Origin: Alphaproteobacteria bacterium
GTDB taxonomy: Bacteria > Pseudomonadota > Alphaproteobacteria > Sphingomonadales > Kordiimonadaceae
Assembly (NCBI GenBank): GCA_021774775.1
Contig: JAJFIT010000031.1
Span: 1 to 38,750 of the forward strand
DNA: 38,750 nucleotides
Reading direction: 5' to 3'
The translations under genes and the position numbers were made by a program. Under the pieces are notes generated by a model that saw only the letters and a list, made by a program, of their open reading frames with translations, was not told the DNA's origin and made no database searches. Below are positions 1 to 7,968 of this stretch, in pieces. How positions within the stretch are numbered: position 1 is the first letter of the stretch; each line of letters begins with the position of its first letter.

Positions 1-486
1 ACCACCAGCATTCGCCGCCAACAGGACAAAATTCGGGTTACCGCGCAATTGATTGATCCCTCAGGTGCCATTCTATGGTCGGATCGCTTTAACGCTGTCG
101 GCGATGACATGATGGCCATGCAAGAATCGATCGCGGTTAAAGTGGCAAATGCCGTGTCCGCCGAACTGGACACGTCCGGCGTTCTCAAGAACCCCGAGAC
201 CGGCGTTATCTACAAAACCCGTGAGGAAGCGCTCGTCGCCATCGCTTCGCCGAAAAGCCGCCTTACGGCGCTGCTGTTGTGCATCCCGCCGCTTGGTATC
301 TTTGGCATTCACCGCTTCTATCTTGGCAGGCCCTTCACGGCTATTTTATATCCCTTTACCGGCGGTTTGTTTATCTTTGGATGGTTAATAGACACGGTCC
401 TGATTGCCCTCGGCACCTTCGCGGACGGCAAGGGCCGCCCGGTGAGTATTTGGCACCATGACCCGCTTAAAAAGCTAAAAACCTGA
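1..486 (+). CDS. C-terminal part of a TolB/FlgO-like protein with a TM2 membrane domain (5' end outside window)
   Basis: The reading frame is open from base 1, so the gene starts upstream of the window; 161 codons are visible. The first ~50 residues (RVTAQLIDPSGAILWSDRF and the following MQESIAVKVANAV) match the TolB-like domain seen in adenylate-cyclase-like and CadC-like bacterial proteins. The last ~70 residues form a TM2-type module: a hydrophobic segment, the hallmark GIFGIHRFYLGR, then a second hydrophobic segment. It is therefore probably an inner-membrane protein with a soluble N-terminal part. Its stop codon overlaps the trpF ATG (TGATG), so the two are probably translated together. 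The molecular function is unknown. The domain calls are pattern recognition; the family name of the full protein cannot be given without its N-terminus. Confidence 0.7.
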   Translation, partial: TTSIRRQQDKIRVTAQLIDPSGAILWSDRFNAVGDDMMAMQESIAVKVANAVSAELDTSGVLKNPETGVIYKTREEALVAIASPKSRLTALLLCIPPLGIFGIHRFYLGRPFTAILYPFTGGLFIFGWLIDTVLIALGTFADGKGRPVSIWHHDPLKKLKT

Positions 487-1130
487 TGACAATAGACGTC
501 AAAATATGCGGCATCAGCGATGCCGCGCATGCCCATGCGGCTGCAATGCACGGGGCTACTTGGCTCGGGTTTATCTTTTTCCCGCCCTCCCCGCGTAACC
601 TGTCACTGGAAGCCGCAAGGAAGCTTGCCCAGCAATTGCCGCAAGGCCCCAAACGCGTTGGTGTTTTTGTCAATGCAGCGGACGATTTGCTATTGGGTGC
701 GGTTGAAGCCCTGTCACTGGACGCGGTACAGCTGCACGGCAACGAAACACCAGATGGCGCGGCCCGGATCAAAAAACTGCTGGACGTGAAGGTGATGAAA
801 GCCATAGCGATCAGCACGGAAGAAGACCTGTCGAAGGCCGACCCGTTCCTGCCCCATGTGGACCGTATCTTGTTTGATGCCAAACCACCTAAGGGCTCTG
901 TGCTACCCGGCGGCAACGCGGTCAGTTTTCCGTGGCAAATTCTAGGGCACAAACAGTTGCCCTACAAATGGATGCTGGCAGGCGGCCTGACCGCAGACAA
1001 TGCGGCAGAAGCAGTTGCCGTCAGCGGTGCAACTGCGCTGGATGTTTCGTCCGGCGTGGAAACAGCGCCCGGAAAAAAATCATCTGCATCAATCCAGCAC
1101 TTTCTTCGCGCAGCAAAAGCCATTAAGTAA
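486..1130 (+). CDS. trpF: Phosphoribosylanthranilate isomerase
   Basis: Cytosolic TIM-barrel enzyme that converts N-(5'-phosphoribosyl)anthranilate to the 1-deoxyribulose phosphate product in tryptophan synthesis. The 214-residue protein has the family start KICGI with the catalytic Cys at residue 8, the GFIFFPPSPR loop, VQLHGNE, the general-acid Asp in LFDAKPP (Asp131), LPGGN, and the phosphate-binding AGGLTADN near residue 180. Length is normal. The ATG overlaps the stop of the upstream TM2 protein by one base. It leads the trpF-trpB-trpA run, with a 66-base gap to trpB; trpC, trpD and trpE are not in this window. Confidence 0.95.
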   Translation: MTIDVKICGISDAAHAHAAAMHGATWLGFIFFPPSPRNLSLEAARKLAQQLPQGPKRVGVFVNAADDLLLGAVEALSLDAVQLHGNETPDGAARIKKLLDVKVMKAIAISTEEDLSKADPFLPHVDRILFDAKPPKGSVLPGGNAVSFPWQILGHKQLPYKWMLAGGLTADNAAEAVAVSGATALDVSSGVETAPGKKSSASIQHFLRAAKAIK

Positions 1131-1170
1131 AGAGCCTGTTTTTTTATCGCACCGTCTGACCACATCTTTG

Positions 1171-1196
1171 GCGGCGCAAACAAAGGGTGCAGCCGC
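1171..1196 (+). promoter_or_regulatory. Hairpin directly before the trpB start with the Shine-Dalgarno in its loop
   Basis: GCGGCGCA (1171-1178) can pair with TGC-A-GCCGC (1188-1196), giving 8 base pairs with one bulged A. The arm ends on the base before the trpB ATG. The only Shine-Dalgarno-like run, AAAGGG (1182-1187), lies in the 9-base loop. The pairing is read directly from the sequence; any role in trpB translation is inference. Confidence 0.35.
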
Positions 1197-2405
1197 ATGG
1201 CGCTCAACAGCTATACTACCGGCCCGGACGAAAAAGGGCATTTTGGTCAATACGGCGGACGCTATGTCTCCGAAACCTTAATGCCGCTTGTCTTGCAGGT
1301 AGAGCAGGAATACCGCGCGGCCATGAAGGACGAAACCTTCCTGGCTGAACTTGATGAATTGAACCGCCAATATATCGGCCGGCCAAGCCCCTTGTATTAC
1401 GCCGAGCGGCTGACCGACCATTTGGGCGGCGCAAAGGTTTATTTTAAACGCGAAGAGTTGAACCATACCGGCGCGCACAAGATCAACCACGCCATTGGTC
1501 AGGTGTTACTGGCCAAACGCATGGGAAAAACCCGGGTGATTGCGGAAACCGGGGCCGGGCAACACGGCGTCGCCACCGCAACTGTTGCGGCGCGTTTTGG
1601 TTTGGAATGTACTGTTTTTATGGGGGCGGTGGATATTGAGCGCCAAAAACCCAATGTTTTCCGCATGAAACTGCTGGGCGCAGAGGTGACACCAGTCACA
1701 TCAGGGTCGGCCACTCTCAAGGATGCGATGAATGACGCGCTCAGGGACTGGGTCACCAATGTGCATGACACCTTCTATATCATCGGCACGGTTGCAGGCC
1801 CGCACCCCTACCCAATGATGGTGCGTGATTTCCAATCGGTGATTGGCCGCGAAACCAAAGAGCAAATTCTCCATATGGAAGGCCGCCTGCCCGACAGTTT
1901 GGTTGCCTGTGTTGGTGGCGGCTCTAACGCACTGGGGCTGTTTCATCCGTTTCTCGATGACCGCGATGTGGAAATGTATGCTGTCGAGGCCTCGGGCCAC
2001 GGCGTCGACACGGACCAGCATGCAGCGTCAATTGCTGGCGGAAAGCCGGGAGTGTTGCACGGTAACCGCACCTATTTGCTGCAAACTGACGATGGTCAAA
2101 TTACAGAGGCCCATTCGATTTCTGCAGGTCTGGACTATCCCGGCATCGGACCTGAACATGTGTGGCTGCACGAACAGGGCCGGGTTACCTATGTGTCGGC
2201 AACCGACAAGGAAGCCATGGAAGCTTTCCAGTTGTGTTGCCGCACCGAAGGCATTATCCCGGCGCTGGAGAGCGCGCACGGTCTGGCCCATGTAATGCGC
2301 ATGGCCCCCACTTTGCCGAAAGACCATATCTGCGTATTGAACCTGTCTGGTCGCGGCGACAAGGATATTTTCACCGTCGCAAAAGAGCTGGGCGAGGAAA
2401 TTTAG
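1197..2405 (+). CDS. trpB: Tryptophan synthase beta chain
   Basis: PLP enzyme that joins indole and L-serine to make tryptophan in the alpha2-beta2 complex. All 402 residues align by eye with the TrpB1 family: [15 protein letters not shown] at the N-terminus, PLP lysine in [10 protein letters not shown] (Lys95), ETGAGQHG with the catalytic Glu, the phosphate loop GGGSNALG, and NLSGRGDKD near the C-terminus. The ATG at 1197 follows AAAGGG nine bases upstream, within a predicted hairpin loop. The stop is one base from the trpA ATG, as expected for two subunits made in equal amounts. Confidence 0.97.
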   Translation: MALNSYTTGPDEKGHFGQYGGRYVSETLMPLVLQVEQEYRAAMKDETFLAELDELNRQYIGRPSPLYYAERLTDHLGGAKVYFKREELNHTGAHKINHAIGQVLLAKRMGKTRVIAETGAGQHGVATATVAARFGLECTVFMGAVDIERQKPNVFRMKLLGAEVTPVTSGSATLKDAMNDALRDWVTNVHDTFYIIGTVAGPHPYPMMVRDFQSVIGRETKEQILHMEGRLPDSLVACVGGGSNALGLFHPFLDDRDVEMYAVEASGHGVDTDQHAASIAGGKPGVLHGNRTYLLQTDDGQITEAHSISAGLDYPGIGPEHVWLHEQGRVTYVSATDKEAMEAFQLCCRTEGIIPALESAHGLAHVMRMAPTLPKDHICVLNLSGRGDKDIFTVAKELGEEI

Positions 2406-2406
2406 C

Positions 2407-3225
2407 ATGAGCCGACTGAAAGCACGCTTTGATGCGCTCAAAGCCGATAACCGAGCTGCATTTGTCACCTATATTCAAGCAGGCGACCCGAACCGGGATG
2501 TATCGACCGCAATTCTAGCAGGATTGCCGGGCACGGGCGCAGATATTATCGAACTCGGCATGCCCTTCACTGATCCTGCCGCTGATGGCCCGGCGATTGA
2601 CAAAGCAGCGCAGCGCGCCCTTGCTGCAGGAGCCTGCACCAAACAAACCTTCGAAATGGTACGCGAGTTTCGCACCGCAGACGACGCCACGCCCATTGTT
2701 TTGATGGGCTATTTCAACCCGGTTTTCCATTACGGCGTCGAAGCTTTTTGCAAAGATGCGGCGTCGGTCGGTGTGGACGGGCTGATCATTGTTGACCTGC
2801 CGCCTGAGGAAGACACAGAGTTGTTAGTGCCCGCAAACGCCAATAATATCGACATCATTCGCCTCGCCACACCCACGTCTGACGACGACCGGCTTACCAC
2901 CATTGTTAACGGCGCGAGCGGTTTCGTTTACTATGTTGCCGTTGCCGGCGTAACCGGCGACAAGTCTGCCACTGCAGACAACATCGGCGATGCAGTTGCA
3001 AGGATCAAACGCCACACCAACCTGCCGGTTGCGGTCGGGTTTGGCATCAAAACACCGGAGCAAGCCGCAGGTGTTGCTGCGCGCGCGGACGCCGTCGTTG
3101 TCGGGTCTGCCATTGTATCTCTCATCGAGCAGGGACTTGAAAAGCAGCAACCCAATGCGGATATGATAGAAAATATACTGAATTTTACCCAAAATTTGGC
3201 TAATGGTGTAAGATCAGGCCGGTAA
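2407..3225 (+). CDS. trpA: Tryptophan synthase alpha chain
   Basis: Cleaves indole-3-glycerol phosphate to indole and glyceraldehyde 3-phosphate and passes indole to TrpB through the inter-subunit tunnel. The 272-residue TIM barrel keeps both catalytic acids at the usual positions: Glu49 in [10 protein letters not shown] and Asp60 in ADGPAI. It also keeps [18 protein letters not shown] and [11 protein letters not shown], the phosphate-site motifs. It starts one base after the trpB stop. Confidence 0.97.
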   Translation: MSRLKARFDALKADNRAAFVTYIQAGDPNRDVSTAILAGLPGTGADIIELGMPFTDPAADGPAIDKAAQRALAAGACTKQTFEMVREFRTADDATPIVLMGYFNPVFHYGVEAFCKDAASVGVDGLIIVDLPPEEDTELLVPANANNIDIIRLATPTSDDDRLTTIVNGASGFVYYVAVAGVTGDKSATADNIGDAVARIKRHTNLPVAVGFGIKTPEQAAGVAARADAVVVGSAIVSLIEQGLEKQQPNADMIENILNFTQNLANGVRSGR

Positions 3226-3275
3226 AACGGCGCTTAAGACAGATAAATAAATATTTTCTGAAGGGGGTACACGGC

Positions 3276-4151
3276 ATGAGTTGGCTAACCAATTATGTCA
3301 AACCAAAGCTGCAAAAGGTTCTGAACGCACGGGATACCCCCGACAATCTTTGGCACAAGTGCAAAAGCTGCGGCCAGATGATTTTCCAGAAGGAATTTAT
3401 CAGCAGCGGACGCGTGTGTGCCCACTGTGACCACCATGACCGCATGCCACCGGCTGAACGTTTTAAAACATTGTTTGACAATAATAAGTTTGACCTGGTT
3501 TCCCTGCCGTCTGTGGCGCAGGACCCGCTAAAGTTTAAGGACACCAAAAAATATACCGAGCGGCTGAAAACGGCCCGTTCCACCACCGGCGACGAAGACG
3601 CTATCAAGGTTGCGGTGGGTAAAGTTGGCGGGCAGAAAACCGTTATTGCCATCCAGAATTTCTTCTTCATGGGCGGCTCCATGGGCATGGCCGTGGGCGA
3701 AGGCATCATCACAGGCGCCAAGGAAGCGCTCAAACTCGGGGTGCCGTTTGTCATGTTCACCGCGTCAGGCGGCGCGCGCATGCAGGAAGGCATCCTGTCG
3801 TTAATGCAAATGCCGCGCACCACTGTTGCAGTGCAAATGTTGCGCGATGCTGGCTTGCCCTATGTCGTTGTGCTAACCGACCCCACGTCGGGCGGCGTTT
3901 CTGCCTCCTACGCCATGCTGGGCGACGTACAAATTGCCGAGCCCGGCGCGATGATCGCTTTCTCCGGCCCGCGGGTTATCGAACAAACCATCCGCGAAAA
4001 GCTGCCTGAAGGTTTTCAGCGCTCTGAATATCTGCTGGAACACGGCATGGTAGACATGGTTGTGCACCGGCACGAACTAGCCCCGCGGCTCGGCACTGTG
4101 CTGTCAATGTTGATGGCGGGCAGCCATAAGCGAAAAATTGCTGCAGAATAA
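3276..4151 (+). CDS. accD: Acetyl-CoA carboxylase, carboxyltransferase beta subunit
   Basis: Beta half of the carboxyltransferase that moves the carboxyl group from biotin to acetyl-CoA, the first committed step of fatty acid synthesis. The 291-residue protein has the N-terminal zinc ribbon with Cys29, Cys32, Cys48 and Cys51, then the crotonase-type fold with [22 protein letters not shown] and [13 protein letters not shown] strong Shine-Dalgarno (AAGGGGG) lies about eight bases before the ATG. The gene lies 50 bases after trpA and before folC, a neighbourhood familiar from alphaproteobacteria. The partner accA is not in the window. Confidence 0.96.
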   Translation: MSWLTNYVKPKLQKVLNARDTPDNLWHKCKSCGQMIFQKEFISSGRVCAHCDHHDRMPPAERFKTLFDNNKFDLVSLPSVAQDPLKFKDTKKYTERLKTARSTTGDEDAIKVAVGKVGGQKTVIAIQNFFFMGGSMGMAVGEGIITGAKEALKLGVPFVMFTASGGARMQEGILSLMQMPRTTVAVQMLRDAGLPYVVVLTDPTSGGVSASYAMLGDVQIAEPGAMIAFSGPRVIEQTIREKLPEGFQRSEYLLEHGMVDMVVHRHELAPRLGTVLSMLMAGSHKRKIAAE

Positions 4152-4204
4152 CAAACTCAGCCTGCAAATTACCACTGTGTAACAGTATCCGGAGCCCGCG
4201 CAGG

Positions 4205-5548
4205 ATGGACAATCAGGCCAGCGACCAAGCAGCTGACAATAAAAGCGATCAAATATTGGCGCGCCTCATGGCGCTTCATCCAAAGAAAATTGACCTGTCG
4301 CTGGGGCGCATGCACGCCATTCTGGCGCGTCTCGGGCACCCGGAAAAGAAACTACCCCCGGTTGTTCATATTGCCGGTACCAACGGCAAGGGTTCAACGA
4401 TCGCGACCCTGCGCGCCATCGCTGAAGCAGCGGGCCACCGGGTTCATGTCTACACCTCGCCGCATTTGGTGCGGTTCGGCGAGCGTATCCGCCTTGCCGG
4501 GCAGCTGATAGACGAAGAAACACTAGCCGTTTTGCTGGAGCGGGTTGAAACGGCTGCTGGCAACGATCCGATCACGTATTTTGAAGTCACGACCGCGGCA
4601 GCGCTGCTGGCCTTTGCTGAAACCCCGGCCGACCTTTGCATTCTGGAAGTAGGTCTTGGTGGGCGGCTGGACGCTACTAATGTTGTGGAAAATCCGGCGG
4701 CAGTTGGCATTACCCCCGTTAGCCTCGACCATCAGCAATTTCTCGGTGATACGCTGCAGGAAATAGCAGCAGAGAAAGCCGGGATTATCAAACCGGGTAC
4801 GCCGCTGGTTGTAGGCAGCCAAAAGAAAGTTGGCCTCGATGTGATCAAGACAATTGCCGATGCGCATGGTGTCACACCACATCTGATTGATGAGGCTTGG
4901 CACGTGGAGGCCAAAACCGATGGCAGCGGCATATTGTATGAAGACTGGCAGTCTGTGCTGGACCTGCCGATGCCACCGCTGGTCGGTTCGCACCAGGTCA
5001 AAAACGCGGCAATGGCCATTGCTCTGGCTCATGCCCAACAGGCTGTTGCTATCCCGGATTCGGCCATTAAGGCCGGGCTTGGTTGGGTACGTTGGCCTGC
5101 GCGCCTTCAACAGATAAAAGACACAATATACAACGGGATTTTACCGAACGGATCAGACCTGTGGCTGGACGGTGGTCATAACCCGGCAGCTGGTGAAGTT
5201 ATTCGGTCTTTCCTGCAAGGCGTTGATCCGGTCGAGCGGTCCGTGACGATGATACTCGCCATGATGGCAAACAAAGACGCTGCCGGATTTCTGCAGCCGC
5301 TCACCGGGCTTGTTGACCGGGTGATATCGGTACCGATCCCGAGCGAAGATGGCGCTGCGCAGCCTGCCAACTTGGCTGCTGCGGCAACAGACATTGGCAT
5401 CAACGGTGTTGTCGCCAAAGATGTGCGCTCGGCCCTGACAGCAATCAAGGACAAAGCCCACCCGGGAAGGCCGCCCTTTGTGCTGATCGCTGGCTCACTT
5501 TTCCTCGCCGGGCAAGTGCTGCGGGACACTGACCTGCTGCCAACCTAA
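4205..5548 (+). CDS. folC: Bifunctional folylpolyglutamate synthase / dihydrofolate synthase
   Basis: Cytosolic Mur-ligase-family enzyme that adds glutamate to dihydropteroate and extends folate polyglutamate tails. The 447-residue protein shows the ATP loop GTNGKGST (from Gly58), the folate-site stretch YTSPHLVRFGERI, LEVGLGGRLDATNVV, and the C-terminal LDGGHNPAA. Length is usual for the family. It follows accD by 53 bases and is probably co-transcribed. It ends 19 bases from the convergent DUF1801 gene, and no obvious hairpin terminator separates them. Confidence 0.95.
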   Translation: MDNQASDQAADNKSDQILARLMALHPKKIDLSLGRMHAILARLGHPEKKLPPVVHIAGTNGKGSTIATLRAIAEAAGHRVHVYTSPHLVRFGERIRLAGQLIDEETLAVLLERVETAAGNDPITYFEVTTAAALLAFAETPADLCILEVGLGGRLDATNVVENPAAVGITPVSLDHQQFLGDTLQEIAAEKAGIIKPGTPLVVGSQKKVGLDVIKTIADAHGVTPHLIDEAWHVEAKTDGSGILYEDWQSVLDLPMPPLVGSHQVKNAAMAIALAHAQQAVAIPDSAIKAGLGWVRWPARLQQIKDTIYNGILPNGSDLWLDGGHNPAAGEVIRSFLQGVDPVERSVTMILAMMANKDAAGFLQPLTGLVDRVISVPIPSEDGAAQPANLAAAATDIGINGVVAKDVRSALTAIKDKAHPGRPPFVLIAGSLFLAGQVLRDTDLLPT

Positions 5549-5567
5549 TCGCAGAGCCCTGATTGAG

Positions 5568-5996
5568 CTATTCAGCCGCCCAGCTATATCGGTCTTTCAT
5601 CACCTCGACCGACTGCGCAATCAGCTGTTCCAGAATCGATAGGTCCACATCCTCCAACTTATTGATATAAAGGCAGGATTTCCCGATTTTATATTTCCCG
5701 ATTTTGCTCATCAATTCAGGAAAACCAGCAAAGCCCGGCATAATATAGACGGTCAACGATGTCTTGCGCGGCGACAGCCCCACTATCATCCAGCGGCCAC
5801 CGCGCCCACTTTCATATTTATAATCATAGGCACCGAAGCCAATAATTGATTTGCCCCACATTTTAGCCTGCCAACCAGTGGTGCGCGCCATCAGGGTGCA
5901 CACGGCGCGGGTATCTGCCTGGCGTTTCTTGTGCTCGATATCGTCGAGAAACGTCTCCACAGAGGCGTCATTTTGCTGTGTTTTCAACTCGGCCAT
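5568..5996 (-). CDS. DUF1801 (YdhG-like) domain protein
   Basis: A 142-residue soluble protein whose central part, MWGKSIIGFGAYDYKYESG followed by SPRKTSLTVYIMPGF and GKSCLYINKLEDVD, is a recognisable DUF1801 pattern. No catalytic function is established for this family as far as I know. The ATG at 5996 has AGGGGACC upstream. It begins 14 bases after the stop of the GST-kappa-like gene and is probably the last gene of a three-gene unit (SDR-like, GST-kappa-like, DUF1801). Confidence 0.8.
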   Translation of the reverse strand: MAELKTQQNDASVETFLDDIEHKKRQADTRAVCTLMARTTGWQAKMWGKSIIGFGAYDYKYESGRGGRWMIVGLSPRKTSLTVYIMPGFAGFPELMSKIGKYKIGKSCLYINKLEDVDLSILEQLIAQSVEVMKDRYSWAAE

Positions 5997-6010
5997 CGCG
6001 GTCCCCTTTT

Positions 6011-6616
6011 TTATGCCTGCAGCGATATTTCCTTCTCAACAGCCGCCAAACTGTCTTTGCCAAAAAACATTTCCTCGCCGATAAAAAAAGTCGACACACC
6101 AAACATGCCCCGGTCAATTGCTTCCTGCGTTGCTTCCATCAGCGCGGCCTTCACCGCAGGGTCACCGACCTTCGCACTGTAATGGGCTGCATCCAGTCCC
6201 GCTGCCCCTAGTACAGCAAGCAAAACATCAGGGTCATCTGCTTTTTTTTCATCCTCCCACATCGCTTTCATAACACAAGCAGTATAAGCGTCTAACTCTC
6301 CGGCCATCTCAGCAGCCGCAGCGCCGCGCATTGCCCGCAGAGTGTTGACCGGAAAATGCGGGTTCATGGTAAAGTCCGTTAAGTCGTGGTGGCGAACAAA
6401 CCGCATAATTTCGCGCCGCATGTAGTCCATTTTCGCAGGAATGCCAGCGAAGGCAAAGAAAGGTGACTGGTTACCCGTTGCCTTGAAAATACCGCCAAGC
6501 AAAGCAGGCCTGCGGGTAAAACTAACCCCTAACCGCTGTTCAATTTCCGGCAGAACCTTGTAGGCGAAGTAAGAATTGGGGCTGCCAAAATCAAACCAAA
6601 ATTCAAGCTTTGTCAC
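6011..6616 (-). CDS. 2-hydroxychromene-2-carboxylate isomerase / GST-kappa-like (DsbA superfamily) protein
   Basis: Thioredoxin-fold protein of the DsbA/GST-kappa group, 201 residues with the start chosen here. The N-terminal FWFDFGSPNSYFAY motif carries the Ser typical of 2-hydroxychromene-2-carboxylate isomerases and GST-kappa, rather than a CxxC pair. RRPALLGGIFKATG and the C-terminal FGVSTFFIGEEMFFGKDS are also family features. I chose GTG at 6616 because AAGGAAAT lies just before it and the family start (KLEFWFDFGSP) follows at once. Reading further upstream would add 44 atypical residues overlapping the SDR-like gene. It follows that gene by 10 bases. The true substrate is unknown; a glutathione-dependent isomerase or transferase is the likely class. 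Confidence 0.85.
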   Translation of the reverse strand: MTKLEFWFDFGSPNSYFAYKVLPEIEQRLGVSFTRRPALLGGIFKATGNQSPFFAFAGIPAKMDYMRREIMRFVRHHDLTDFTMNPHFPVNTLRAMRGAAAAEMAGELDAYTACVMKAMWEDEKKADDPDVLLAVLGAAGLDAAHYSAKVGDPAVKAALMEATQEAIDRGMFGVSTFFIGEEMFFGKDSLAAVEKEISLQA

Positions 6617-6626
6617 ACATATTTCC

Positions 6627-7373
6627 TTAAAAGGTTTCGTTGTTGGGGCGAACGTCCAGCTCAAAGGTCCAGCAGTCCCTGGGCTGGTTATGCAGCATCC
6701 AATAGGTCTCTGCGATAGACGCCGGATCCAGGAGCGGCGTCTGCGCAAGCGCCTCTTCCCCGGCTCGTTCGGTAATCAACTGGCGCACCCATTTGGTATC
6801 CACCGCTGAATCGATCACCAAATGGGCGACATGAATGTTTTCCGGGCCCAGTTCGCGGGCCATGGCTTGCGCCAGACCGCGAAGGCCAAATTTAGCGCTG
6901 GCGAAGGCTCCGTAACCCGCGCCGCCGCGCATACTGGCGGTCGCACCAGTAAAGAAAATCGAGCCCGACCCTTGCTTGAGCATCACACGGGCAGCAGCCC
7001 GGCCAGCCAGAAATCCGCCGTAGCAGGCCATCTGCCACACTTTCCGAAACACGCGTTCAGTCGTGTCGGCAATCGGAAACTTGACGTTACCGCCAATATT
7101 GAAAATAACGACGGAAAGCTCACCCAACCCGGCAGCAGCTTCGATAAATTCGTCTACAGCCTCTTTCGAACGCGCATCCAGAGATCGGGCAACCAAGGTG
7201 CCACCGGCCTGCTCAATTTCCTCGCGTAACGGCTCCAGTTTGTCGGCGCCGCGACGACCAGCCACAACGACGTAACCTTCGCGAGCAAAACGCCTGGCGA
7301 TAGCAGAGCCAATGTAATCACCGGCCCCAACTATGGCGCACACTTTGGGCTTTACGTCTTTTTCTTCTGTCAC
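6627..7373 (-). CDS. SDR-family protein with a non-canonical active site
   Basis: A 248-residue Rossmann-fold protein of the short-chain dehydrogenase/reductase superfamily. A cofactor loop GAGDYIGSAIA lies near residues 16-26, and FNIGGN (91-96) replaces the usual NNAG. The FTGATASMRG segment and GAFASAKFGLRG follow. By position the catalytic Tyr of YxxxK is Phe157 (F-A-S-A-K161) and the catalytic Ser is Ala144, while Lys161 remains. I have seen this FTGATAS...F-A-x-A-K arrangement in a distinct SDR subgroup, so it is probably real rather than a sequencing error. It may bind NAD(P) without classical catalysis, or use other residues. GTG start at 7373 with GGGAGAG upstream. It is the first gene of the unit reading towards DUF1801. 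Confidence 0.85.
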   Translation of the reverse strand: MTEEKDVKPKVCAIVGAGDYIGSAIARRFAREGYVVVAGRRGADKLEPLREEIEQAGGTLVARSLDARSKEAVDEFIEAAAGLGELSVVIFNIGGNVKFPIADTTERVFRKVWQMACYGGFLAGRAAARVMLKQGSGSIFFTGATASMRGGAGYGAFASAKFGLRGLAQAMARELGPENIHVAHLVIDSAVDTKWVRQLITERAGEEALAQTPLLDPASIAETYWMLHNQPRDCWTFELDVRPNNETF

Positions 7374-7443
7374 AGCGGCTCTCCCTCACTAATTAAGTGT
7401 AGGGCAATTGGGTCAAAAGTGAAATCCAGAGCGCATAGCCAAT

Positions 7444-7472
7444 AAAAAAGGCGCCCGAAACCGGACGCCTTT
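7444..7472 (-). terminator. Rho-independent terminator of trxA
   Basis: On the - strand AAAGGCG-T-CCG pairs with CGG-G-CGCCTTT around a GTTT loop, an 11-pair stem including one T.G wobble, followed by a run of T (7449-7444). It lies 25 bases past the trxA stop and upstream of the SDR-like gene, separating the two transcription units. Confidence 0.85.
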
Positions 7473-7496
7473 CGTAATCATTCTTGCAAGTGAAGC

Positions 7497-7817
7497 TTAA
7501 CCAACCGCGCTATCAATCCATGAAGCCAGTTGGGCCTTTGGTTTGGCGCCCATTGTGGTTGCCACCGGCTCACCGTCCTTGAAAATCAGGATCGTCGGGA
7601 TCGAACGAACACCAAAACGGGTCGGTGTTTCGGGGTTGGCATCAATATCCATTTTGGCGATGATAATATCGTCGCGCTCATCGGAGATTTCTTCCAGTAC
7701 CGGACCTATCATTTTACAAGGGCCACACCACTGTGCCCAAAAATCTACCAACACCGGTTTACCGGCATTTAATACATCGTCTTCAAATGACGCGTCTGTT
7801 ACAGCAATCGTAGCCAT
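7497..7817 (-). CDS. trxA: Thioredoxin
   Basis: Small cytosolic disulfide reductase of 106 residues. The redox site WCGPCK holds Cys31 and Cys34; FWAQWCGPCKMIGP, the buried Asp in VDFWA, and the cis-Pro in RSIPTILIFKDGE are all present. Length is that of a standard single-domain thioredoxin. It lies downstream of addA in the same direction with a 151-base gap, and ends in a strong terminator, so it may be made both from its own promoter and by read-through. Confidence 0.96.
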   Translation of the reverse strand: MATIAVTDASFEDDVLNAGKPVLVDFWAQWCGPCKMIGPVLEEISDERDDIIIAKMDIDANPETPTRFGVRSIPTILIFKDGEPVATTMGAKPKAQLASWIDSAVG

Positions 7818-7891
7818 GATATTTACTCTTTTCTATACCGCATCGGGCAGCGCCCGCGCATAATTTGGTTTCGATGATTTCCTCAGGGCCT

Positions 7892-7920
7892 AAAGTAGGA
7901 ACGCTGCAGCTGATGGTCAA
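7892..7920 (-). promoter_or_regulatory. Possible sigma-70-type promoter for trxA
   Basis: On the - strand TTGACC (7920-7915) and TACTTT (7897-7892) are separated by 17 bases, leaving a leader of about 65-70 bases before the trxA ATG. The -35 is good (five of six) and the -10 is poor (three of six). This is a weak, sequence-only call. Confidence 0.3.
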
Positions 7921-7968
7921 GGATTAGTAACGCACGCGTGATGGGTAAATGTCGTTTTTCCCGCCGGT

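Noticed and set aside
4523-5110. 195-codon - strand frame opposite folC
   Set aside because: Antisense to conserved folC motifs; composition looks like a shadow.
5568-7373. Genomic island or mobile element inserted between folC and trxA
   Set aside because: No integrase, transposase, flanking direct repeats or tRNA, and codon use resembles the neighbours; simple gene gain is enough.
7844-7856. CGGGC-AGC-GCCCG hairpin in the trxA leader
   Set aside because: Only five pairs with a 3-base loop and no link to the start site; likely chance in GC-rich DNA.
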